Part shown: positions 8,552 to 16,389 of the stretch, piece by piece
Numbering within the stretch: position 1 is the stretch's first letter
Layout of the letters: each line of letters starts with the position of its first letter
Source: Occallatibacter sp.
Lineage (GTDB): Bacteria; Acidobacteriota; Terriglobia; Terriglobales; Acidobacteriaceae
Assembly: GCA_031296165.1 (NCBI GenBank)
Contig: JARLGF010000066.1
Location: forward strand, 1 to 38,498
Direction of reading: 5' to 3'
DNA length: 38,498 bases
Translations under genes and position numbers: made by a program
The notes under the pieces: generated by a model
Seen by the model: only the letters and a program-made list of their open reading frames with translations
What the model was told of the DNA's origin: nothing
The model's database searches: none

Positions 8552-8845
8552 CCGAGGGGGTTGACCTACACGAGCTGCCCACACGGTCGGTGGGTTCGTT
8601 TGAATTCACCGACCCAACCAGCGTTGAAGGAACGCGTCCGAGTAGGCGATCATGGACCGGCAGCGCTCGATTCCGCAATGCTGGCCATGGGGTTTGGTTT
8701 GTCTTCCGAGAGTTGCAGCATCGGAGGAAGCAGTAAAGGTAAAAAAGGCAGTCATCCATTGAGCGGTAACGATTTCCCTGGAACGCTGCTCTCGGCTGTG
8801 TTCTGGAGAATTACCTTTGATCTGGTAGTAATAAGGCGTTCAGAA

Positions 8846-11140
8846 ATGACTGAGAATGGGATGTCCATGAAGACTCTTGTTTCGAGATTGCTGAGATTTG
8901 CGCCGCGCGCATTCGCGCTTGCCCTGGTTCTTCTTCCGCTGGCCGGTTTTGCCCAAGCGCAGGAGGACCTTGCGGCTCTGGTGAACCCGTTCGTTGGTTC
9001 ACGAATCTCCGCCGTGCATGACTACGGCAAAACGGTGCCGGGTGCGGTGCGGCCGTTCGGTCTTTTGTACTGGAGCCCGGACATGACGGACGAGGCGTTT
9101 TATCTTTACGACAAGCCGGTCACGCGCGGCTTCAGCCTGACGCATATCAGCGGGCCGGGATGCGGATTGTACGGCGATGTGCCGATTTTTCCGATGACAG
9201 GCGGACCGGAGGGGCCATCGTCTCCGAAATCGAAGACCACGGTCTACCGGGCACTGATCGACCACAGCTCCGAGCAGGCGGTTCCTGGGTATTACCAGGC
9301 GGGCTTGGACTCCGGCATTGAAGTGCGCCTCGCGGCTGAGATGCGGTCCGGAATCGGAGAGTTCGATTTCCCCGCGAACGCGAGCAATCCCACTTTGCGG
9401 ATTGACCTGGGCCAGTCTCTCAGCAACACGGTGGACCTGGCCGAAATCCAATTCCAGGGTCGCATGATGACCGGTTCGGTTGCGGGTGGGGGAGTATGCG
9501 GTCACCGCGTCGTGTATCGGGTGTATTTCGCGGTTGAAGCGGAGCAGGCTCCGCAGGCCTTCGGAACCTTCAACGAGATTGAGGCGGCGCCCGGGAACCG
9601 GTCGGCTATTGGTCCGCGGGTCGGCGGCTATTGGAGCTTCGCGCCGTCGACCCGAACGGTTCGCATCCGTGTGGGGATCTCCTTTGTGAGCGTCGCGAAT
9701 GCGGAAGCAAATCTGCGGAAGGAGATTCCGGGATGGGACCTGAAAAAGGTACGGAACGACGCGCGTGCCGCCTGGAATGACGCGTTGGGACGCGTGGAGG
9801 TGAAAGGCGGAAGAGAGGAGGACCGCAAACTCTTTTACACTGCGCTTTATCATTCGCTGCTGCATCCGACGATCTTCAGCGACGTCAACGGCGAATATAT
9901 CGGCTTCGACAGCAAGATTCACAACGACGGCGGACATCCCCAGTACACGAACTTTTCCGGGTGGGACATCTATCGCAGCGAGGTGCAACTGCTGGCCATG
10001 CTCTTCCCGAGGGAAGCAAGCGACATGGCGCAGTCCCTTGTCCGCGACGCCGAGCAGGGCGGCGGCTTGCCGCGCTGGGTGGCGGCAAACGACGATGCCA
10101 ATGCGATGGTTGGGGACCCGTCGAGCGCGATTCTGGCCAGCTTCTACGCGTTTGGGGCGCAGGACTTCGACACCAAAGCTGCGCTGGCTGCGATGCTGCA
10201 CGGAGCCAACGATCCGGAAGCACGCGCGCGCGCGGTGGTTGTGCGCCCCTACCTGGACCCATACCTGCGGCAGGGCTACATCGCCGAAACCGGCGACCGC
10301 AGCTACGGCCACACATCGATTGCACTGGAGTACGAGAATGCGGACTTCGCCATTTCGCGGTTCGCGAGCGCACTGGGCGACGCCGCCGATGCGCGCACTT
10401 TGCTGGAGCGATCTGCGCAATGGCGCAAGCTGTTCGATCCCGAGACGCGCTACATCCGGCCCCGCAGAGCCGACGGAACCTTTGTTCCGGGCTTCGATCC
10501 CGGCTCCGAGAAGAGTTTTGTGGAAGGCAACTCGGCTCAATACACATGGATGATCCCGTTCGACCTGAAGGGGTTGATCGAGGCGATCGGTGGACCGGAG
10601 GCCGTGAACAGCCGGCTGGATGAGTATTTCAGTCAGAACTATGACCTGAGCACCCGCGGACCGTACTTCTTCCTGGGCAACGAGCCGTGCTTCGGCAATC
10701 CGTGGATTTACAACTGGACGGGCGAGCCCTGGCGTGCGCAGGAGGTGGTTCGCAAGTCGCTGCGGGATCTGTTCTCAGCGCAGCCGGAAGGGCTGCCCGG
10801 CAACGACGACCTGGGGGCGACATCGTCGTGGGTGGTGCTGGCGCAACTCGGCATCTACCCGGAGATACCGGGTGTGGGTGGAGTGACCTTGAACAGTCCC
10901 ACGTTCCCGGACGTTACGTTGATGGTTGCCCACCACAGGCTGCACATTGCCGCGCCGGGCGCGCCGGAAAAGCTGTATGTGCAAAAGGTGACGGTGGACG
11001 GGAGGCCGGTCGAAAACTGGTGGATCGATTGGGAGCAGTTCTCGAAAGCCTCGAAGGTGGATTTCACACTGACCGCGGAGCCCGACAAACGGCCGGGGCA
11101 GGCGCCGCCGTCGTTTTCGCCCATAGCAATGTCGCGCTAG
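8846..11140 (+). CDS. Secreted GH92 family alpha-mannosidase
   Basis: Predicted calcium-dependent exo-alpha-mannosidase acting on mannose-containing glycans outside the cytoplasm. The 764-aa product starts with a signal peptide ending near LLPLAGFAQAQ. The mature N-terminal beta domain contains VNPFVGS, VPGAVRPFGLLYWSPD and GFSLTHISGPGC. The catalytic (alpha/alpha)6 domain includes FYTALYHSLLHPTIFSD, FSGWDIYRSEVQLLAMLFP and, near residue 652, GNDDLGATSSWVVLAQLGIYPEIPG, the GH92 signature region. Three in-frame ATGs (8846, 8861, 8867) are possible. 8846 is chosen because AAGG (8833-8836) is well spaced, but 8867 gives a more compact signal peptide. The 294 bases upstream hold no gene. Confidence 0.85.
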   Translation: MTENGMSMKTLVSRLLRFAPRAFALALVLLPLAGFAQAQEDLAALVNPFVGSRISAVHDYGKTVPGAVRPFGLLYWSPDMTDEAFYLYDKPVTRGFSLTHISGPGCGLYGDVPIFPMTGGPEGPSSPKSKTTVYRALIDHSSEQAVPGYYQAGLDSGIEVRLAAEMRSGIGEFDFPANASNPTLRIDLGQSLSNTVDLAEIQFQGRMMTGSVAGGGVCGHRVVYRVYFAVEAEQAPQAFGTFNEIEAAPGNRSAIGPRVGGYWSFAPSTRTVRIRVGISFVSVANAEANLRKEIPGWDLKKVRNDARAAWNDALGRVEVKGGREEDRKLFYTALYHSLLHPTIFSDVNGEYIGFDSKIHNDGGHPQYTNFSGWDIYRSEVQLLAMLFPREASDMAQSLVRDAEQGGGLPRWVAANDDANAMVGDPSSAILASFYAFGAQDFDTKAALAAMLHGANDPEARARAVVVRPYLDPYLRQGYIAETGDRSYGHTSIALEYENADFAISRFASALGDAADARTLLERSAQWRKLFDPETRYIRPRRADGTFVPGFDPGSEKSFVEGNSAQYTWMIPFDLKGLIEAIGGPEAVNSRLDEYFSQNYDLSTRGPYFFLGNEPCFGNPWIYNWTGEPWRAQEVVRKSLRDLFSAQPEGLPGNDDLGATSSWVVLAQLGIYPEIPGVGGVTLNSPTFPDVTLMVAHHRLHIAAPGAPEKLYVQKVTVDGRPVENWWIDWEQFSKASKVDFTLTAEPDKRPGQAPPSFSPIAMSR

Positions 11141-11319
11141 GGTGGCTCCAGGATCGATGAGCCCCATTTCGGCTTTGGTTTGAGGTCGGCCCTCCGTAAG
11201 GCCCGGTCGACTCGGGCGTATTGTCTTCGGGGTATGGGAATACTGGAGCCGCGGTAACGCTCAGTCACGCGCAACGTCCTCGATCATCGGGCGCGTTGCC
11301 ACCTGCCACTCGGTTGAGC

Positions 11320-11346
11320 TTGGCATATATCCGTAACGGATATAGT
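11320..11346 (+). promoter_or_regulatory. Promoter with embedded 19-bp palindrome upstream of padR gene
   Basis: TTGGCA (11320-11325, -35-like) and TATAGT (11341-11346, -10-like) are 15 bp apart. TATATCCGTAACGGATATA (11326-11344) is a perfect palindrome with a TAA centre that fills the spacer and covers part of the -10. A PadR dimer bound here would block polymerase, so autorepression is likely. The predicted transcription start falls at or next to the ATG at 11355. Confidence 0.65.
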
Positions 11347-11354
11347 ATTAGAGC

Positions 11355-11702
11355 ATGGCGAAGAAGAACACGGCGCAAGCTCCACTGACTCCCGCAGTCC
11401 TGCATATCCTGCTGGCGCTCTCGACGGGGGAGCGGCACGGGTACGGGATCATGAAACAGGTGCAGGCGGACTCGCAGGGCAAGACGAAGATGGGGCCGGG
11501 GACGCTGTATGGCTCGATGGGGCGGATGATGGAGGCCGGGCTGATCCGGGAAAGCGATAAGCGGGTCGATCCGGAGATGGACGACGAGCGGCGGATCTAT
11601 TACGAGCTCACAGGCGCGGGGCGGGCGGCGCTGGAAGCGGAGCTGACGCGGTATCGCGGCGTGGTGGCGGTGGCGGAAGGACGTTTGGCGCATGGCCACT
11701 AA
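11355..11702 (+). CDS. PadR family transcriptional regulator
   Basis: A 115-aa winged-helix repressor of the short PadR class. The N-terminal domain carries LTPAVLHILLALSTGERHGYGIMKQV, the classic PadR opening. MGPGTLYGSMGRMMEAGLIRE is the recognition helix and wing, and DERRIYYELTGAGRAAL completes the wing. The C-terminal helix would mediate dimerisation. It overlaps the next gene by 11 bases, so the two are co-transcribed. The palindrome in its promoter suggests autorepression. The inducing signal is unknown. PadR proteins next to a membrane-protein gene are a common arrangement in Acidobacteriota, where the pair may sense membrane or antibiotic stress (inference). Confidence 0.92.
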   Translation: MAKKNTAQAPLTPAVLHILLALSTGERHGYGIMKQVQADSQGKTKMGPGTLYGSMGRMMEAGLIRESDKRVDPEMDDERRIYYELTGAGRAALEAELTRYRGVVAVAEGRLAHGH

Positions 11703-12441
11703 TGTTGCGGGCCGGCGCTACCGGACATGGTATGCGATGCTGCTGCGGCTGTATCCGCGGCCTTTTCGTGAGCGGTTCGGCGAGGGGATGGCGCAGACAT
11801 TTCACGACCTGTGCCGGGAGCACGGAGACGCTGGGCGGGGACTGTTCGGGCTCGCGCTGTGGATCTTTTGCGAGACGTTGGTGGGAATCGTCAGGGAGAA
11901 CATAACGCGTATGAGCCAACTGGGAAAGACGATGCTGCGTGTGGCTCTGGTGGCGCTGGGCCTGTTGATGGCGCCGTTGGTGGCATCGCAGGTGGTGGAG
12001 GGATGGAACTGGAACGCGGGGGGTTTCGTGTTCCTGTATGTCCTGTTCTTCGGGACGGGGATGGCGTATGCGGTGATCGCGAGGAAGATGGGCGCGTGGT
12101 CGTACAAGGCGGGCGTTGCTGTGGCGTTGGTGGCCGGGTTCGCCCTGGGGTGGTCCAACATGGTCCATGTCGCGGACTCGGAAAATCCGGCGAACCTGGT
12201 GTACTACAGCGTACTCGCGGTGGGGGGCGTTGGGGCCTGGCTGGCGCGGCTGGAGGCGCGAGGGTTGGCTCGCACGTTGTTCGCGATGGCGGCGACGCTT
12301 GCGCTGATTGCGGTGATGCTGCCTTCGGGCGCGCCGCCCTACCTTGCGCGGAATATGGCCATCGGGCATGGTGTCTTCGTGGCGTTGTTCACCGCGTCAG
12401 GTCTGCTGTTCCGGCACGCGAGCCTGGCGGGATTGAAGTAA
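11692..12441 (+). CDS. PadR-linked multi-pass membrane protein of unknown function
   Basis: A 249-aa protein starting within the padR gene. The first ~50 residues are soluble and contain RLYPRPFRERFGEGMAQTFHDLCREH. This type of segment (YP-x-x-FRERFGEEM) is found at the N terminus of acidobacterial PadR-linked permeases and membrane proteins. It is followed by hydrophobic helices near 55-70, 80-100, 108-126, 138-156, 165-180, 192-208 and 220-238, giving about six or seven spans. No catalytic motif was recognised. The direct overlap with the repressor gene suggests that it is the regulated target. It ends just before a hairpin. Confidence 0.75.
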   Translation: MATNVAGRRYRTWYAMLLRLYPRPFRERFGEGMAQTFHDLCREHGDAGRGLFGLALWIFCETLVGIVRENITRMSQLGKTMLRVALVALGLLMAPLVASQVVEGWNWNAGGFVFLYVLFFGTGMAYAVIARKMGAWSYKAGVAVALVAGFALGWSNMVHVADSENPANLVYYSVLAVGGVGAWLARLEARGLARTLFAMAATLALIAVMLPSGAPPYLARNMAIGHGVFVALFTASGLLFRHASLAGLK

Positions 12442-12447
12442 GGCCGA

Positions 12448-12466
12448 GGCCGATTGCAAATCGGCC
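12448..12466 (+). terminator. Hairpin after the padR membrane-protein operon
   Basis: GGCCGATT (12448-12455) pairs perfectly with AATCGGCC (12459-12466) over a 3-nt loop, starting 6 bases after the stop codon. No T run follows. The rest of the spacer to 12737 contains no gene. It has two copies of GCGCCAGG and a weak CCCCG/CGGGG stem. Confidence 0.45.
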
Positions 12467-12709
12467 GCCGGTTCGACGTGCGCCAGGTTTGGTCTGGTGT
12501 ATCTGAACAGCGCCAGGAAGCCTCCATGAAGGGGCTGATGGAAGCTTGCTCCGGCGGATAAGAAGTTCCCCGGGTTTCACACGGGGCTGTCTTCAATCAT
12601 CCCTCCGGGACTCAAAAACGAATATCGCGGGCGAGTCACCGGCAAACCGCAAACTACTGATTTGATCCTGTGGATTCAAACTGACCCACTGCCCCCACGC
12701 GCACGGCCG

Positions 12710-12746
12710 AAAAACCCTGGCCTTCGCTGGCTGGCTACTAGGCCAG
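12710..12746 (-). terminator. Intrinsic terminator overlapping the 3' end of rpsA
   Basis: Read on the minus strand, CTGGCC (12746-12741, the last codons of rpsA) can pair with GGCCAG (12722-12717) and is followed within two bases by a run of five T (12714-12710). The stem is 6 bp with an 18-nt loop. The stop codon lies inside the loop. Confidence 0.45.
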
Positions 12747-14555
12747 TTCCACTTCGATTTTCTTGGCCTCGGCATCCAGCTTGACGATTTTAAAGGTGCG
12801 GATCTGGCCTTCTGCCAAAGGTTCCGGCTGGGCGGAGGCGGCGGGCGTGTTGCCTTTCCAGCGGTCTTTCAACATGGACGAGAGGCTGGACAGGTCCACC
12901 TTGGCCGAGGCCTTGGCTGCCGGTGCGGCGGTGACGGCTGCCGCGGATTTACTGGCGAGGCAGGCGGCACGAATGCCTTCTCCTAATTCGATCTGGATGA
13001 AGGACTCCGAGACTTCAACGACGCGGCCCGAAACCTGATCGCCTGCCTTGTGTTCGGCGATGTATTCGTCGATGTCCGTGGGGACAAGCTGCTTGATGCT
13101 GAGCTTGATCTGGCGTTTTTCCGTGTCGATGGCCAGGACTTGCGCCTTGACGATCTGGCCGGTGCGCAGCACGTCCTGCGGGTGGTTGATGCGCTTCTCG
13201 GCGCTGATTTCGCTGACGTGGACCAGGCCCTCAATGCCGTCGGCAAGCTCGACAAAAGCGCCGAAGTTCATCAGCTTGGTGACCGGGCCTTGAATCTGCG
13301 AGCCCACGGGGAAGGTACGCAGCACATCAAGCCAGGGGTCGGCGAGGGACTGCTTGAGACCGAGCGAGATGCGGCGCTCCTCGGGCTTGATGGCGAGGAT
13401 GACGGCGTCTACGCGTTCGCCTTCCTTGAGCATGTCGCTGGGATGGTGGACCTTTTTACCCCAGGACATTTCCGAGATGTGAATGAGGCCTTCGACGCCG
13501 GGTTCAATTTCAACAAATGCCCCGAAGTCGGCCAGGCGGGTGACGGTACCGGTGATGCGCTGGCCCATTTGCAACCGGTCGGGCACGGTTTCCCAGGGTT
13601 CGGGCTGGAGCTGCTTGAGACCGAGCGAGATTTTTTTGGTTTCAGGATCGATTTTGAGAATGCGGAGCTGGAGTTGCTGGCCGACGGTGAGGACGTCTTC
13701 AGGCTTGCTGACGCGGGCATGCGAGATGTCGCTGACGTGGAGCAGGCCGTCAACGCCGCCAATGTCAACAAAAGCTCCGTAGGGCATGAGGGTACGGACC
13801 GTGCCGGTGACGGTGGCGCCTTCTTTCAAGGAGTCGAGCTGGGCCTGGGCCGCGCCGCGGGCCTGCTCCTCGAGAACCACGCGGCGGTCTACGACCACGT
13901 CTTCATCCGTTACATCGAGCTTGGTAATGCGGCAGGTGATCTGGGTGCCGACAAGCTTTTCCAATTCAGCCGCGTCGTGGGTTCCGCTGCGGCTGGCGGG
14001 CATGAACGCGCGAACGCCGACATCGACCGAGAGGCCGCCCTTGATGACTTCAGTTACGGTGCCGACGACGGCGGTCTTCTCGGCGAAGGCTTCTTCCAGG
14101 GCAGACCAGTCGCGGGGCTGCGCCACCTTGAAGCGGGAGAGCTCGTAGTAGTGCTCCTCATTGCGGCCGGTGACGGAGACGGGAAAGCTGTCGCCTACCT
14201 GTACGGCTTCGGCGTTGTTGTCAAAGGCGGAACGGGGCAGAACGCCCTCTGCCTTGTAGCCGATGTCGAGGAAGACCTGGTCGGCGGAGAGGGAGACGAC
14301 CGTGCCCGCCAATTGCCTGGAACCGGGCTCGGCCTTGTGCGAGTGGCTGCGCTCAAAGGCGGAGAGCAGGTCGGCGAAGGATTCCGTGGGTTCTTCCGCG
14401 ACGGGTTCGGCGATGGGCTCAGCCAGCGGCGCTGCAACGGGCTCTGCGATCGGCGCTGCTATGGGTTCCGAGGCGACTTCCGCGATTGGTTCGGCGATTG
14501 CTTCGGGGGTGGTCTCGACGGTGGGCAGGGATTCTGGAAGGCTGTTGTTAGTCAT
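12738..14555 (-). CDS. rpsA: 30S ribosomal protein S1
   Basis: A 605-aa S1 protein that brings mRNA to the 30S subunit. Six S1 (OB-fold) repeats are visible in order, starting at GTVVSLSADQVFLDIGYKAEG, GTVTEVIKGGLSVDVG, GTVRTLMPYGAFVDIG, GTVTRLADFGAFVEIEPG, GPVTKLMNFGAFVELADG and GRVVEVSESFIQIELGEG. Repeats 3-5 carry the well-kept GAFV/HVSEIS signature. The first ~55 residues are a low-complexity stretch of repeated EPIA/EPVA units ending in EEPTES, and a tail after repeat 6 is Ala-rich. The ATG at 14555 is preceded by GGACAGG on the minus strand. A longer open frame upstream shows no S1 character. It is monocistronic and diverges from the Tat-signal remnant. Confidence 0.95.
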   Translation of the reverse strand: MTNNSLPESLPTVETTPEAIAEPIAEVASEPIAAPIAEPVAAPLAEPIAEPVAEEPTESFADLLSAFERSHSHKAEPGSRQLAGTVVSLSADQVFLDIGYKAEGVLPRSAFDNNAEAVQVGDSFPVSVTGRNEEHYYELSRFKVAQPRDWSALEEAFAEKTAVVGTVTEVIKGGLSVDVGVRAFMPASRSGTHDAAELEKLVGTQITCRITKLDVTDEDVVVDRRVVLEEQARGAAQAQLDSLKEGATVTGTVRTLMPYGAFVDIGGVDGLLHVSDISHARVSKPEDVLTVGQQLQLRILKIDPETKKISLGLKQLQPEPWETVPDRLQMGQRITGTVTRLADFGAFVEIEPGVEGLIHISEMSWGKKVHHPSDMLKEGERVDAVILAIKPEERRISLGLKQSLADPWLDVLRTFPVGSQIQGPVTKLMNFGAFVELADGIEGLVHVSEISAEKRINHPQDVLRTGQIVKAQVLAIDTEKRQIKLSIKQLVPTDIDEYIAEHKAGDQVSGRVVEVSESFIQIELGEGIRAACLASKSAAAVTAAPAAKASAKVDLSSLSSMLKDRWKGNTPAASAQPEPLAEGQIRTFKIVKLDAEAKKIEVELA

Positions 14556-14776
14556 GATGTGTACCTGTCCATTCTCCCATGATTCTGCGGAGGGGGTTTG
14601 CAACGGAGAACTCAGACCGGCAAAATGATGGGTGGAGAGATGCGATTTTTCAGCGCCAGCGCTATAAAAAGCCGCAACGATAGGGCAGACGATTCTATCG
14701 GCAAGCGCTGGTTTCCTTGCACGTGTGGACATCGAACGGGCCGGGGAGCGAGAATTGTGCCGCACGGGGAAAGGCC

Positions 14777-14959
14777 ATGAAGGCGTCGTCCATTACACGG
14801 AGGGATTTTGCGCGCCTGGGGGCCGGCGCGGTGGAGAGCTACTCTGCAACGCCGGGATACGACAACACCGCCGCCATCGCCTGCCACATGTCCAATCACT
14901 CTTACTTTCAACACAACGTGGCCGTATGGGATGCGGCGACCAAGACGATCAAGGCGTAA
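14777..14959 (+). pseudogene. Internally deleted Gfo/Idh/MocA-type oxidoreductase remnant
   Basis: A 60-codon open frame joins two parts that do not belong together. Residues 1-19 (MKASSITRRDFARLGAGAV) are a twin-arginine signal start. Residues 20-60 (ESYSATPGYDNT, then HMSNHSYFQHNVAVWDAATKTIKA) resemble the extreme C terminus of Tat-exported Gfo/Idh/MocA oxidoreductases, which often end in a SY-x(n)-W-D-x(n)-KTI pattern. The NAD-binding and substrate domains, some 350-400 residues, are missing, probably by an in-frame deletion near 14833. GGGGA (14766-14770) still provides a ribosome-binding site and the isomerase gene begins 29 bases on, so the remnant may be translated as a leader. Such oxidoreductases are commonly paired with sugar isomerases. 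Assignment of the C-terminal part comes from recall of the family, not a search. Confidence 0.6.
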
Positions 14960-14988
14960 GCCTCGACGAATCCAAGGAGAAGAAACAA

Positions 14989-15888
14989 ATGAGCGTTACT
15001 TCGCGCAGGACTTTCCTGAAGGCCACGGGTGCGTTTGCTGCCGCGGCAAGCATCGGCATAGACCGGCTGGCTGCCAAAGAGCGGCATATGCCTATAGGTA
15101 TCCAGCTCTACAGCGTGCGCAGCCTGTTTCCCAAGGGCGGGAACCCGACACCAGCGGAGCTTGACGGCGTACTGGCACAGGTAAAGGGAGCTGGATATAC
15201 CGCAGTCGAAGCAGCCGGTTACTTTGGCCGCACGGCCCCGGAACTCCGCAAATCCCTGGACAATGCGGGGCTGCGCGCCATCAGCACGCATCATGGGCTG
15301 GGCCAGTTGCGGCAGCAGGGCGACGAACTGATCGAATACGCGCATACGCTGGGGCTGGAGTTCATTGTTTGCTCCTCTGCCGGCGGACAGCACCGCGATC
15401 CGACCGTGAAAAGCGGCGAACAATCGGTGGACGACTGGCGCTGGATCGCCGACGAGTACAACAAGGTCGGCGAAAAGGTGAAGGCTGCCGGCATGACCTT
15501 TGGCTTCCACAACCATACGGGCGAGTACGCCACGATCGACGGTGTATGGATTTATGGCGAGCTGATGCGGCTGACCGATCCCAAATACGTGGTCTTCGAG
15601 ATGGACGCCGGGTGGGTTTCCGCCGCTGGATACAACCCGATCACCATGCTGAAGAAGGCTCCCGAGCGGTTCCAACTGATGCATGTGAAGGACGTGGCGA
15701 AGGGCGCCGACGGTAAGTGGCACTCTGCGGTGCTGGGCCGCGGGAAGATCGATTACGCGCCGATCATGGCTGCCGCCACAGGCCTGAAGCAGTACTTTGT
15801 GGAGCAGGAAGAGTTCGAGATGGGCGTCATCGACGAGATTACCCTGGAAGCCCAGTACATGCGCTCGCTCAACGTGGAAGTCCGCTGA
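14989..15888 (+). CDS. Tat-exported sugar phosphate isomerase/epimerase (AP endonuclease 2 / xylose-isomerase-like TIM barrel)
   Basis: A 299-aa TIM-barrel protein. A textbook Tat signal SRRTFLK (5-11) with an Ala-rich h-region indicates export in folded form. The barrel begins at IGIQLYSVRSLFPKG. Predicted metal ligands sit in HNHTGEY (His174, His176), FEMDAGW (Glu204, Asp206), LMHVKD (His232) and the terminal EQEEFE. These fit the sugar-phosphate isomerase/epimerase family, which includes inosose dehydratase and 3-ketoglycoside-related enzymes, but the exact substrate cannot be told. AAGGAGA (14974-14980) sets the ATG at 14989. It follows the oxidoreductase remnant, its former likely partner in oxidising or epimerising sugars. 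Confidence 0.85.
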   Translation: MSVTSRRTFLKATGAFAAAASIGIDRLAAKERHMPIGIQLYSVRSLFPKGGNPTPAELDGVLAQVKGAGYTAVEAAGYFGRTAPELRKSLDNAGLRAISTHHGLGQLRQQGDELIEYAHTLGLEFIVCSSAGGQHRDPTVKSGEQSVDDWRWIADEYNKVGEKVKAAGMTFGFHNHTGEYATIDGVWIYGELMRLTDPKYVVFEMDAGWVSAAGYNPITMLKKAPERFQLMHVKDVAKGADGKWHSAVLGRGKIDYAPIMAAATGLKQYFVEQEEFEMGVIDEITLEAQYMRSLNVEVR

Positions 15889-15928
15889 AGTTCACCGGTC
15901 CGCCCGGCTTTTCCGATAGGCTGGAAGC

Positions 15929-16198
15929 ATGAGCATATTCGACGAAAAGCGGGCGGATCTGGAGCAGTACGAGTTCATGATGGGCGTGGAGCGGGGCCGG
16001 CTGGCGGTGGCGCTGGACCTGCTGACGGACTCGCTGATTCTGGTAGGACAGCATGGCGTGTATTGCGCCTCCAGCCGCAATCCCGAGAAGCCTGCGCTGG
16101 ATTTGCAGGCGGTTCTGGGGGGCGTGGAGGGAGCCAAGCAACTGATCCAGTCGGTGATGGAGGAGTTGCGGGTTCAACGCGAAGCCGGACGCGCCTGA
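15929..16198 (+). CDS. Small conserved-looking hypothetical protein
   Basis: An 89-aa soluble protein not recognised as a named family. It has two or three predicted helices, an acidic start (MSIFDEKRADLEQYEFMMGVERGRLAVALDLL), a short hydrophobic strand SLILVGQHGVYCASSRNP and an amphipathic C-terminal helix (GAKQLIQSVMEELRVQREA). There is no signal peptide or zinc motif; it has a single Cys. A TAGGCT box six bases upstream of ATG could be a -10 with a leaderless start, and GGAAG also precedes it. Coding is supported by codon composition similar to its neighbours and by its size. It sits between the isomerase and tRNA-Arg. Confidence 0.65.
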   Translation: MSIFDEKRADLEQYEFMMGVERGRLAVALDLLTDSLILVGQHGVYCASSRNPEKPALDLQAVLGGVEGAKQLIQSVMEELRVQREAGRA

Positions 16199-16256
16199 GC
16201 GGCCTGGCTGGCAGAATGCGCCCGAAGCACTGCAAAGTGCGGTATGCTGATAGAGC

Positions 16257-16333
16257 GCGCCCGTAGCTCAGCTGGATAGAGCGAACGCCTCCGGAGCGTT
16301 AGGTCGGGAGTTCGAATCTCTCCGGGCGCACCA
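16257..16333 (+). tRNA. tRNA-Arg (anticodon CCG)
   Basis: A full cloverleaf of 77 nt with encoded CCA. The acceptor GCGCCCG/CGGGCGC pairs perfectly and the D arm is GCTC...GAGC. The anticodon arm AACGC-CTCCGGA-GCGTT gives anticodon CCG, which reads CGG. The T arm is GGGAG-TTCGAAT-CTCTC with one G-U pair, and the discriminator is A. TATGCT (16243-16248) lies eight bases upstream as a likely -10. Confidence 0.97.
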
Positions 16334-16389
16334 TATCTTATCTTTCGGTATACCTTCTTCTCCGGCATTTCCATCCGTCTGGAATGCAG

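Noticed and set aside
9961-10623. Alternative frames inside the GH92 gene
   Set aside because: No recognised motif; the GH92 frame runs unbroken through this part.
13050-14582. 510-codon plus-strand frame opposite rpsA
   Set aside because: It is a shadow of the six S1 repeats. The product has no fold resemblance and the minus-strand protein is unmistakable.
14678-14700. CGATAG/CTATCG inverted repeat upstream of rpsA
   Set aside because: Six-base arms with an 11-base gap could easily occur by chance, and no promoter alignment supports it.
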